Origin: Lotus japonicus
Taxonomy: Eukaryota > Streptophyta > Magnoliopsida > Fabales > Fabaceae
Reading direction: 5' to 3'
Length of the DNA stretch: 64,000 bases
Assembly (NCBI RefSeq): GCF_012489685.1
Contig: NC_080045.1
Location: 3,973,001-4,037,000 of the forward strand
The translations under genes were made by a program, and so were the position numbers. Shown piece by piece: positions 22,100-31,379 of the stretch; position 1 is the stretch's first letter; each line of letters opens with the position of its first letter. The notes under the pieces were generated by a model. It worked only from the letters and a program-made list of their open reading frames with translations. It was not told the DNA's origin and did not search any database.

Positions 22100-23678
22100 G
22101 GGTTAATCGTCTACTTGACCTCTGTCTTTGTCTCGCCGTCTGAAATCAGTCCCTCCCCGGAAAATTTATAAATCTGGGTCCTCTCTTTTGCAATTTGTGT
22201 GGAGCAGGTCCTCGCCGGAGCTCCGACGAGTGATGAATTGGCCAGCTGACTGGGTTAAGTTTATAGGTCAGATTTATTTATTTATTTATTAATCCAACAA
22301 ACCAAAATTAAACCTATTAACAAAAATCAATATAGTTTCAAAAAAAAAATCAATATTTTGAATCATCTTCATCTGAAGATCTTCAAATTCATCATCAAAT
22401 TAAAAAAAAAAAAAAAACTCAAAAGCTCACTCCCCATAACACCTTTTATGCTGAACTGATATTTTTGTGTTGCCCCATGGTATGTCTTCGCCCTAGATTC
22501 AATTAGTTATTTGGATAAACCCCGTTAGAACTATGATTTGGGTTAGAAAAAATTCAAAACAACAACTTCTTCCATTCATATAATTCAAAATAAATCCAGA
22601 AATTTTCAAGAACTTCTTCATCACTGTCGTCAATTTCACAAGAAAGTAATGGACAAAGAAAAAATTGTAAATTATAAAGCACTAAAAAATGGTATGAACT
22701 ATGAACAAACCCAGAAAATAATGGACAAACCCAGAATCTTTAGACTAACAGACCCATAACCTTCTCAACCAGAAACTATAACAAAGCAGATCCACAATCT
22801 TACAACGCCCTCTCTTCTTCCCCAACCCACAAATCCCAACCCCAACCAGAAAATCAACGGAATAAGGAGCAGTGAGGAAGGCAAATTTTAAAGATCCCAA
22901 CTTTACAAAAAAAAAAAAACCCTTTGTTTCCTTCCAATCTCTGGAAACTGTAGATTTCCTTCCTGAGACAGAGGAGTAGGAAACATAGAGCGTGAGAAAC
23001 CTAGAACATGACCCTGTTCTCCATACTTCATTTTGCTTCCTTTATTGTCCTAACCTAACCCAAGCTTCTTCTACTCGAAGCTTCTTCGCCTTTCTGGTTC
23101 CAATTGAGGGCACTCGAACTCGGTCTTTGACTCAAAGCCTTGATCTCTGCTTCCGCGTTCTGATCGTCTCCCAGATCTGGAGCTTTTCTTCTTCCTAACC
23201 TAGAAGGAGAGGGAGACAATGAGGAATCTGGATCCTAGATGTTGACGACCCAAAGGAAGAAGAAGAAGCTGGAACTGATTGTGTTCAAAGGAAGAAGAAG
23301 AAGAATCTGGAAGGATTTTCTGATTTAGGGATTTAAGAATCTGAAAGTGTGTTTGGGTGAAGGAGAAGATTGGGAAAAAATTGCTCATTTTTAGGGTTAG
23401 TTTGTTAATTGTTTTTATTAATTAAATTAGGTTAGTTTTGTTAATTGTTTTTTATATCTGTTAAATAAATTAAAATTTCTGTTGTGTAATTTTTTTTTTG
23501 CCATGTCAGCTAAGTAGTCCCAGTCAGCTAGCCAATTCATCACTCGCCGGAGCTCCGGGCTCCGACGAGGACCTGCTCCACAAATTGCAAACGAGAGGAC
23601 TCAGATTTATAATTTTTTCGGGGAGGGACTTACTTCAGAAGAAGAGACAAAGACAGGGGTCAAGTAGATGATTAACCC
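22100..23678. mobile_element. MULE (same family as 6259-7804), copy 2
   Basis: Terminal inverted repeats start gggttaatcgtctacttg and end with the complement at 23678; the arms are about 150 bp and clearly related to copy 1. Flanks are ttaaaagaa (22091-22099) and ttaaaaaaa (23679-23687), a 9-bp duplication with one mismatch. The interior differs from copy 1, is rich in short pyrimidine and GAA runs (22990-23400), and shows no gene I recognise. Paralogous spacers at about 26690-26705 and 49795-49810 lack the element and read straight through (tatatttaaaggaatatgtc), giving the empty site. Confidence 0.9.
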
Positions 23679-23846
23679 TTAAAAAAATATGTCTCTTACT
23701 TATTTTCAACATTTAAATATTCAAAGAATATTAACTTTCAATAAATTGAAAACTACTTGAAAAATATATAAAAAGAGAATATCGAATCAATCTTGAGTAT
23801 AAGACGTTGACAAAATAGAAGCTGAGTTTGTCTGTTGAACGAGATG

Positions 23847-24254
23847 AAAAGGTGTAGGGAACGTTACAATAATATACCAAAGTTTCTGCCAAAACGGGTA
23901 ACGTTGTATTTTCCGCCATAAGTCCGTACGAATTACAACAACGAATGACCATTCAAACCTTGTTTAGGTGCAATACATGTGAAATTCAAAAGTCAGTTAT
24001 TATATTATGTACCCCATTACGTAATATAGGGTTTTAAATTGCGATTGCCGCTGCATTGCCGAATCGTGATCAAATGCTGGTTGATGTGACCACAATCGCA
24101 ATCCTGATGCGGATGCAGTGAATCCAAAATCCATTATGTTGCGGCCGCAATTGCGGTTGCGGACTGCACTTTGAGAAGCTTACCTTGTGAGTTGTGACTT
24201 GTCTGGTTGATAATTACATTTCTTACCCCTTTTTGTGTAGGTACAACAACTCTT
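23847..24254 (+). promoter_or_regulatory. F-box copy 1 5-prime flank (intron remnant without its UTR exon)
   Basis: Homologous to the 5-prime UTR intron of copies 2 and 3, ending in the acceptor 'ttttgtgtag' just before the ATG. The upstream UTR exon present at 50690-50811 for copy 3 is missing here. A G/C-rich stretch (24038-24180, 'gcgattgccgctgcattgcc', 'gcggccgcaattgcgg') inside AT-rich DNA recurs in every copy and looks like a small old insertion. Confidence 0.55.
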
Positions 24255-25082
24255 ATGGCTGGTTTAAACTCATCATCTGATTCACATAAGCTCCAAAGAC
24301 ACAATATGGGTAACAGGAAAGATATGATCAGTAACTTACCTGATTATCTTCTTCATGACATTCTTTCTTTACTCCCAACCAGAGATGCAGTGGCGACTTC
24401 CGTTTTATCAAAAAGGTGGAAGTACTTATGGACTGACTTATCTGTCTTTAATTTTGAAAATGATCTGCCAATAGTCAGCATGGAAGAAGACCAAGTATAT
24501 TGCCTTTTAGATCAAGTGCACAGACTACTTCATCATTCTAATTATGTAAAAAGTCTCGGTGTCATGTCTTTTGGGGTTGCCATTGATGAGGATAGAGTTA
24601 ATTCTCTTATATCTGCTGTAGTGAAGCACCAAATCGAAGAGCTTAAGCTTTCCCTACTTGTAAATCAGTTTGTGTTACCCAATTGTTTCTCGGCCTTTGA
24701 ATCATTGACTGAGCTGCATTTAGAACTGGGTTGTGTTCTAGATGTTCCTAGTGGCATTCGTTTCCCTAGCCTGAAGACATTCAAGCTTTCACGTGTTACC
24801 TTTGCAAATGACAAGTCAGTTCAACAACTTTTCTCTGGGTGCCTTGTCCTACAAGAGTTAACCTTGTTTAACTGTAATTGGAGTAAAATCGAGCAGACTA
24901 GCATAACAACTCCCGCATTAAAGATATTAACCATATTTTCGGACCTTCGAGTAAATATGATGCGTTCTACAGTCAGGATTGATGCTGTGAATCTTTTATA
25001 TTTCAGTTGCACGGGCTATACACTAGTAAATTTTCTCCTTGTTAACACGGCCTCCATAGTTGATGCACATGTTGAATGTTGA
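24255..25082 (+). CDS. F-box/LRR (FBD-type) protein, 3-prime truncated, copy 1
   Basis: An open frame of 275 residues from the ATG at 24255; the frame is open further up but has no ATG. Residues 25-65 are an F-box (ISNLPDYLLHDILSLLPTRD, SVLSKRWKYLW) that would bind SKP1 in an SCF ubiquitin ligase. Residues 130-260 are leucine-rich repeats of the FBD family (LTELHLELGCVLDVPSG, SLKTFKLSRVTF). Family members are usually about 400-480 residues. Here the LRR region stops at ..DAHVEC, exactly where F-box sequence is joined to UROD intron sequence. The C-terminal LRRs and FBD are therefore missing. It also lacks its 5-prime UTR exon. If transcribed it could give a truncated adaptor; it is more likely non-functional. 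Confidence 0.7.
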   Translation: MAGLNSSSDSHKLQRHNMGNRKDMISNLPDYLLHDILSLLPTRDAVATSVLSKRWKYLWTDLSVFNFENDLPIVSMEEDQVYCLLDQVHRLLHHSNYVKSLGVMSFGVAIDEDRVNSLISAVVKHQIEELKLSLLVNQFVLPNCFSAFESLTELHLELGCVLDVPSGIRFPSLKTFKLSRVTFANDKSVQQLFSGCLVLQELTLFNCNWSKIEQTSITTPALKILTIFSDLRVNMMRSTVRIDAVNLLYFSCTGYTLVNFLLVNTASIVDAHVEC

Positions 25083-25709
25083 ACCAATACGAAAACAAAT
25101 CAAGTTAAATGAAAAGCTAAGACCTTAATATAGGAGAATCAAATTCCTTGTCAAATGGACCAACAGACAATTGCAAACACTGAAACTAAGTTAAACAGCT
25201 TCTAGGCACAAATGGTAATGTATTCTTCAAACAACAACCTCCCCCCCCTTCTTCATTCCTTCAATCATATTCAGCAATCACCCAAAGAAAATTCATTTGA
25301 CATCTGAATTACTCTTTCCTTCAATCATACAATGACAATGATCAGTGCTAACAAGAAGTATGAATCACAAAATCAAAAAAAAAAGAAGTATGAATCACAA
25401 TACACCCCAAGATCCCACAATTGATATAATGTCATAGATACAGAACATACATTTTGATTCCAAAATAATCCCAGACAAAAACCCCAGGTCAAGTTAGGCA
25501 TAAGGAAAGCTTGGCACATAAAAAAACTAGCAAAAAAATACTTTCAAAATGGTACAGGCCATAAGAAAAAAAGTTTCTTCAAAGTCAATAACTCATTGAT
25601 ACAGCAGCAAGTTTAAAACTTTATTGAAACCCACAAGTTATAAGCACCATATAACTTATAAGAAACAAATGGTATTGAAAATGTTGAGTCTAGGAAGAAA
25701 AGAGGGTAC

Positions 25710-25937
25710 CAGAAGAAGAGGAGGCAACGGAGCAAGTGAGAGAAAACTTGGGTTTTGGTTTGAAAGAAGGAGAAATCAAATTGAAGCCACTAGTAGTAGA
25801 GTGTGCAAACAAGGAGGAAGATTTCCATCCCAACCCACAGCTGAAAACAAAGAAATTCACAGGTTATAACAATAATAACATTGAACTGAAAATTCATGAA
25901 AATGAGAGAGTTGTAACCTGGTAACTGAAGTAGCCAT
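25710..25937 (-). pseudogene. UROD 5-prime end (exons 1-2), truncated copy 1
   Basis: Exon 1 (25918-25937) and exon 2 (25710-25840) of UROD are present with intact ATG, splice sites and transit-peptide frame (MATSVT.. [14 protein letters not shown]). UROD homology continues through intron 2 to about 25088 and then switches to the truncated F-box. All catalytic exons are absent. It faces the F-box gene tail to tail, and the upstream spacer is kept as far as about 26145. Transcription from here would run antisense into F-box copy 1. Confidence 0.9.
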
Positions 25938-26158
25938 GTGTAGAGATGGAACGAAGGTTCTTCTGGTGGTGCTATCAGGAGATTTTAGCCTTATCCTTGG
26001 CCTCAATTCAAACCTCACATTCGTCTTCTTCTTCCCCCTTCAACCATGTTCACAGTGGGGACTACTCTACCTTCACAGATATGGCAATATTAATCAAAGT
26101 ACCATATTATCCCTGTCATAATTTTACTTTTCCACAAATACCCTTACCCCTAAACTCT

Positions 26159-26478
26159 ATTTTTTTTGTAATAAGGAGGGCTTCAGCCCAAACTAGCCAA
26201 CAAAGCCTCTAGGGAACAGGGTCACAGACATGTCATAGAATAGGTGGCTGGCATAGTCAGCAGGAGGGTGGTCCAACCAAGTCACTTCCGTGGAGCTTGA
26301 GTGTCCCAGGCTGGCCAAAGCGTTAGCTTCGCGATTTCCTTCACGCTAGGTGTGGATAATTCGAACTTGCCAGTCTCTTTTCAGGAGGTTCTGGATCAAG
26401 TTGACAATGGTTGCACAAGAGTGCTGAGGCGGGCAGTGGTGTAGAATTGTGGAGACAGCCACTAACGAGTTGCTTTCC
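26159..26478 (-). mobile_element. 5-prime-truncated LINE insertion (RNase H end), round 2
   Basis: It is flanked by a 13-bp target duplication acccctaaactct at 26146-26158 and 26479-26491. On the minus strand it encodes the LINE RNase H tail (LVAVSTILHHCPP, LIQNLLKRDWQV, REGNREANALASLGH), with a stop inside 'HT-stop-REGN', and ends in a short A tract (8 A). A short 5-prime-truncated body, A tail and long target duplication are the signs of target-primed reverse transcription. The same insertion at the same site lies at 49263-49585, so it predates the duplication. It is absent from the parental UROD flank near 22045. Confidence 0.9.
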
Positions 26479-26491
26479 ACCCCTAAACTCT

Positions 26492-27600
26492 GCTCATCTT
26501 CTCCGACTCACAGGCTCTGGTCAGTTACGGGCCATAACTTATGGCATTGCGGTAAATACTAAACTTGTTTCCGATGAAGGACAAGCTCATTCAGTCCCAC
26601 ATGCCGCATGAATCCTACCTAGAATTAGTGTTTAAGTACAAATTAGTGCATATAAATTAAATTCTTTCTTTTAATTGTACTTGATTTTTATATTTAAAGG
26701 AATATGTCTCTTACTTATTTTCAACATTAAAATATTCAGAAGAATATTAACTTTCAATAAATTGAAAACTACTTGAAAAAGGAATATACAAAGATAGTTA
26801 ACTTCTGAGATAAGATAATATCGAATCTTGAGTATAGGACGTTGACAAAATAGAAGGATTTGCCGATTGAACTGCTCCTCTGTGGAAGGTCTTCATCTTC
26901 TTAGCGACTAGGTGGGCATTGAAGATGAGTGCTTACAACTTACAATTTGCATTGCAATGAGGTTAATGTATAAGTTTTAAAATAATCTATACGATTTTTC
27001 ACGTTTACTCTAAGTTAATGTATTAGGTAAAGTGTAAGAAAATTAATTATTAATTATTAGTGATAGTCAAAATTTTGGAATTATAAAAGTTAAATACTTA
27101 ACCGATCGTTAAACAATTACTTCATTTGTTAATAAATCTACGAATTTTTTATCCTAACTTGAATCATATCCACACTGATTTGTGGAACATTTCGGCTAAA
27201 AGGCCCGGTCATACCTCTTGGTCACCTTGTAACAAGTAATATGCTTACTCATAGCAAAAATCAGGCTATCGTTAGCAAACAAAAAGTAACGTATATAACA
27301 AGCAACACGAGACACCTGAACACCATGAAGGGCTTTCCTTTAAACCTACTCACATATCAAACTTGAAAAACCTTCAACACATGAAATACTATAATAAGGT
27401 TAGTGTGCAACTTCTTGTCTCAATCCCTTTGAAGAATGAATAAAGCGGTGAGCTCCCCATTGACCAACTGAGTATTTGTATAATTGTATCCCTCTTCATT
27501 AATTATTCTCATTGGGGAATTACATGAAAAATATTAATTAATCCTTCAATAAAATTAAAAGTGGACAAATTTAGAGAGGAACAACCTGCGTTGCAATATT
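26492..27600. other. UROD/F-box spacer, round 2
   Basis: Includes the empty MULE site near 26690-26705 and AT-rich spacer shared with 49599-50690. I see no gene. 26868-26930 ('ctcctctgtggaaggtcttc') looks vaguely coding but is short. Confidence 0.5.
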
Positions 27601-27706
27601 TGTCCAAGCCAAAACAAGAGTCTCTGCCTTGTTACGTTCTATTTCCGTCCTCCATTACCCATTTTTCGCTTCTCATTCACTGTTTGATACGCACACGCTT
27701 CTTCAG
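27600..27706 (+). promoter_or_regulatory. Leader/5-prime UTR exon of F-box copy 2, cut off by the viral cluster
   Basis: The pyrimidine-rich leader (tttccgtcctccattaccc..cttcttcag) ends in a GTATG splice donor at 27707. Its natural acceptor lies before F-box copy 2 at 47334-47335, now 19.6 kb away. In the uninterrupted copy 3 the same exon (to 50811) is only 509 bases from the acceptor at 51319-51320. The exon start is inferred. Confidence 0.6.
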
Positions 27707-27760
27707 GTATGAATCATTTCCTTGCTCCCTGATTTAATCATTTTCAGTGACTGATCTTTG

Positions 27761-27764
<4 letters not shown>

Positions 27765-27826
<62 letters not shown>
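27765..27826. repeat. (AT)31 microsatellite, left border of the viral cluster
   Basis: 62 bases of pure AT directly abut pararetroviral sequence at 27827. The right border has the remaining TA run (46902-46930). The empty homologue is at 50870-50913. Confidence 0.97.
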
Positions 27827-27829
<3 letters not shown>

Positions 27830-29387
27830 TATCTTGTTCAAATTCTCTGAACCTCCCATAGATAAGACTTTGAACGTCATATCCTACAAGGAGAAGCAGA
27901 TCAACTTCCTCAGGGAAGAAATCTCTTACAGAACCATTGAGGATCAATTGCAACAACCTTCTGTTAAATCAAGGATTGAGAATATTTTGGAAAATATTCA
28001 ATCCAGCATCTGTTCTGATCTACCCAACGCTTTTTGGGAAAGAAGGAGCCATATGGTGGAACTTCCTTATGAAAAAGATTTTTCAGACAAACAGATTCCA
28101 ACCAAGGCTAGGCCTATTCAAATGAATGAAGAACTTCTTCATTTCTGCCAAAAGGAAATCAATGATCTCCTTGAAAAGAAACTTATTCGCAGGAGTAAGA
28201 GCCCTTGGTCCTATGCAGCCTTCTATGTCAACAAACAAGCTGAGATAGAACGGGGAACCCCTAGGCTGGTTATTAACTACAAACCTCTCAATCAAGCCCT
28301 TTGTTGGATTAGATATCCTATCCCCAACAAGAAAGATCTCTTAGCCAGACTGCATGATGCTAAGGTCTTTTCAAAATTCGACATGAAATCTGGATTCTGG
28401 CAAATCCAATTGCAAGAGAAGGATAGGTATAAAACTGCTTTTACTGTTCCTTTTGGGCAGTATGAGTGGAACGTTATGCCTTTTGGGCTAAAGAACGCCC
28501 CATCTGAATTCCAAAGGATTATGAACGAAATCTTCAATCCTTATTCCAAATTCACTATTGTCTACATTGACGATGTTCTAATCTTTTCCCAAACTTTAGA
28601 TCAACATTTCAAACATCTCAATACGTTCATCTCTGTAATCAAAAGGAATGGCTTGGCTGTATCCAAGACAAAGGTCAGTTTGTTCCAAACCAAAATCAGA
28701 TTTCTTGGTCACAACATCCACCAAGGAACCATCATTCCTATCAATAGAGCCATCGAGTTCACGGATAAATTCCCTGATCAAATCATTGACAAAACCCAAC
28801 TACAAAGATTCCTGGGTTGTCTCAATTATGTTGCGGACTTCTGTCCTCAACTCAGTACCATAATCAAACCCCTTCATGATAGACTCAAGAAGGATCCTCC
28901 ACCTTGGTCCGATATTCATACCAATGTGGTCAAACAAATCAAACTTCGTGTCAAGAATCTCCCTTGTCTTTATCTCCTTAATCCTCAAGCTTTCAAAATT
29001 ATTGAAACTGATGCCTCTGATATTGGCTTTGGTGGTATTTTGAAACAAAAGGTTTTTGACAAGGAACAAATTATTGCTTTTACTTCAAAACATTGGAATC
29101 CTGCTCAACAGAATTATTCTACTGTCAAAAAAGAAGTTTTAGCAATCGTTTTATCTATTTCAAAATTTCAATCTGATTTGATTAATCAAAAATTCTTAGT
29201 CCGTGTAGACTGCAAATCTGCGAAATAAATCTTACAAAAAGATGTCAAAAACTTAGCTTCAAAACATATCTTTGCCAGATGGCAAGCTATTTTAAGCGTT
29301 TTTGACTTCGATATTGAATATATAAAAGGATCTAACAATTCTCTCCCTGATTTCCTCACTCGTGAATATTTGCAGGGAAGATCATAA
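27827..29387 (+). pseudogene. Viral ORF1 3-prime part: RT and RNase H (fragment)
   Basis: Begins abruptly at the TA repeat, just after the protease region, and runs to the ORF1 stop at 29385-29387. The RT active-site motif YIDD is at about 28563-28580, and the RNase H motif TDAS at about 29007 is intact. A Glu codon of the other copies is a TAA stop at 29226-29228, truncating RNase H. There is no viral start codon; the frame enters from the TA repeat. Confidence 0.9.
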
Positions 29388-29388
29388 G

Positions 29389-30813
29389 ATGTCCTCCAGA
29401 GGAGGATCCTCCTCCTCCCGAGGAAGAGGAAGAAACAAAGAAAAGAGCAAAGGTATTATAATCTATGACTCTTTAATCTTATCTGGGCCCACTGCCCATC
29501 AATATGGACCCACTGTCCAAAAATCTGAGCCCACTGCTCAAAACCAATCTTCACAACCAAAACAAACCAAAGCTGATTATGCTTTATCAATTCCAACTCT
29601 CCTTGCCTTCAAACAAGCAGGCATGGATAATGTTCCTCAGGGACTCATCAATTTACCAAATAAATCTTGGGCCAGCATCGCTGATAAAGATGATGACCTA
29701 GATCTCCAATCCCTCCAATCTTTTATTGAAAGAACAAAAAGCTTAGCAACTCATGATGGAAAGAAACCAGTTGTTGTTGCCCAATCTAGCCCAGTTACCC
29801 AATCTAACCCAAAATCGGAATATTTGACCAAAACTATCTCCAAATTCCAAACCTTGATTGAACCAGAATGGTGGGACCATTCAGAAGGGAACCTCGCCAA
29901 TAAAATTGGTACTAAACTTTTCCCTGGTTATCTTGATCCAATCCACCCAAACAAAACCCAGAGATTCTATGAGTTTATCTTGGTTGATACAAACAGTGTG
30001 GATATTAAGCATTTTAGGGATAAAAATGACAACTCCCTAATTACCCACTCCACACTCCAAATTCTCTGTGTCCTTCGTCCCACTGACTTTGGACCCAATC
30101 CAAACACCTACAGAAAATTTTCCCAGAATTTTGACCCTATAGGTTTTAATTATTGGGATTACATCAAAGCTTGGGAATTTACAATCCTTGGCTTGCAAAA
30201 CCAAAATTTCAAGCATTCTTGGCTCATTTACTTCAAATGGACCAACAAATATTCCTTTCCAATTTGGTTCCATTCTTGGTGGAGCTTCTTTGGTCCAACT
30301 ACTGAAATCTTTCCCCCTGAAGTTCTGGAGGGATACAATCTTTTCCTGAAACATTGGGACAAAGAGTTTAACAATTATCCTGATTGTTTAAACTTTTATA
30401 CAATCTTTTCCCTTTCTTGGGTATTCTCTTGGAGGTACGGTCTTAAAGCCAAACCCCAACCAATTCTCAACAAACATGCCCTTATCAAGTGGTGGAAGGC
30501 TTTTGATGCTTCCAAAGCTCACAAGGATAAAGTAATTCAATGGTTCAAAAACAACCAGAAATATCTCAAGCATGCAAGTCCGCAAACCAGCCTCTTGCTA
30601 AATCAAAAGGCCCACATCACAGCGGCCCTTGCAGGAGCTTCAACAGAAGAAGACTTGCTAAGAAATCTTCAATCTGCTCTTCAATTATTGAAGGAACCAA
30701 TTAAGCAAGCCTCATCTTCAAAGGCCCCTCAACACAAAGTCTCCGAGCCATCCTCTCTTGGGTCGTCAGATTTTGTCCAAACCACAGAATCAGATGATGA
30801 TGACTTCTGCTAA
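29389..30813 (+). CDS. Viral ORF2, unknown function (copy 1)
   Basis: 474 residues from the ATG at 29389, one base after the ORF1 stop (TAA-G-ATG), so reinitiation or coupled translation is likely. The N-terminus is Ser/Arg/Gly-rich (MSSRGGSSSSRGRG). A short Pro-Thr repeat (SGPTAHQ / GPTVQ) follows. The middle is Trp- and aromatic-rich (WWDHSEGN, SWWSFFG) and the C-terminus is acidic (SDDDDF). No enzyme motif is seen. Florendoviruses carry a second ORF of unknown role in this place. It is nearly identical to the second copy at 37281-38705. Confidence 0.85.
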   Translation: MSSRGGSSSSRGRGRNKEKSKGIIIYDSLILSGPTAHQYGPTVQKSEPTAQNQSSQPKQTKADYALSIPTLLAFKQAGMDNVPQGLINLPNKSWASIADKDDDLDLQSLQSFIERTKSLATHDGKKPVVVAQSSPVTQSNPKSEYLTKTISKFQTLIEPEWWDHSEGNLANKIGTKLFPGYLDPIHPNKTQRFYEFILVDTNSVDIKHFRDKNDNSLITHSTLQILCVLRPTDFGPNPNTYRKFSQNFDPIGFNYWDYIKAWEFTILGLQNQNFKHSWLIYFKWTNKYSFPIWFHSWWSFFGPTTEIFPPEVLEGYNLFLKHWDKEFNNYPDCLNFYTIFSLSWVFSWRYGLKAKPQPILNKHALIKWWKAFDASKAHKDKVIQWFKNNQKYLKHASPQTSLLLNQKAHITAALAGASTEEDLLRNLQSALQLLKEPIKQASSSKAPQHKVSEPSSLGSSDFVQTTESDDDDFC

Positions 30814-31378
30814 GTTTGTCGTCTTGTAATCATTTTTATTCTGTAATAATTCAATTTTTGTACTGTAGCAAATAGTAAAAATTGACTTTTTACTGTAGCA
30901 AATAGTGCTAGTCAAATAGTACCGTCTACCGGAACTATTCAACCGGAACTATTCAAACAGTGCCCAATCTTTTCTTTAAATAGGCTCATTCTGAACCTTG
31001 TTAGCGGAGTTTGGGTAGAGCTTAGATAGAGAGTTTAGAGAGAGAAACACTGAGAGAATTCCTTCTGTAAGTTCTCCTTCAGTTTTCCTTTCTTTCAATC
31101 TTTTCTGTTTTTAAGTTTCAGTTTTTCAGTTTTTAAGTTTCAGTTTTGTAATCTATGTTTATGTAATATATATCTTGTTCAAGTTTTATTTTCCTGTTTA
31201 TGGAAGGCTGAGCCTCCTGTTTTAATTCCTGTTTTTATTTTTCTGTTTATGGAAGGCTGAGCCTCCTGTTTTAATTCCTTCTGCAATTTAATTTTCTGCA
31301 AAAAGCCCCTCCGTGGTGGCGTCCTACTTCTCTTAATCCTCTTCTCATCCCCCTCCTTCTGCTTCCGACCCCCTCTTT
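30814..31378 (+). promoter_or_regulatory. Viral intergenic/promoter region (copy 1)
   Basis: The stretch between the ORF2 stop and the primer-site junction. It has paired motifs 'actgtagcaaatagt' (twice, 30861-30906) and 'accggaactattcaa' (twice, 30929-30957). A TATA-like 'tttaaatagg' at about 30975 follows, then a pyrimidine-rich leader and a direct repeat 'tggaaggctgagcctcctg' (31201 and 31251). The same region recurs at 36708-37280 (minus), 45680-46055 and 46387-46807. It ends at 'cccctctt', where the circle would meet the primer site. Confidence 0.65.
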
Positions 31379-31379
31379 T

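Noticed and set aside
23731..23952. 73-residue minus-strand frame upstream of F-box copy 1
   Set aside because: It lies in the F-box 5-prime intron homologous region, is not kept as a frame with known motifs, and has no splice or family support.
27747..27826. Start of the viral RT frame within the AT repeat
   Set aside because: The frame reads through (AT)n as Ile-Tyr repeats from a non-ATG codon. It is an accident of the microsatellite, not a viral N-terminus.
31179..31379. C-terminal tail (basic, Lys/Arg-rich) of the viral ORF1 copy A frame
   Set aside because: After 31380 the frame reads inverted intergenic sequence across a rearrangement junction, so those residues are not viral protein.
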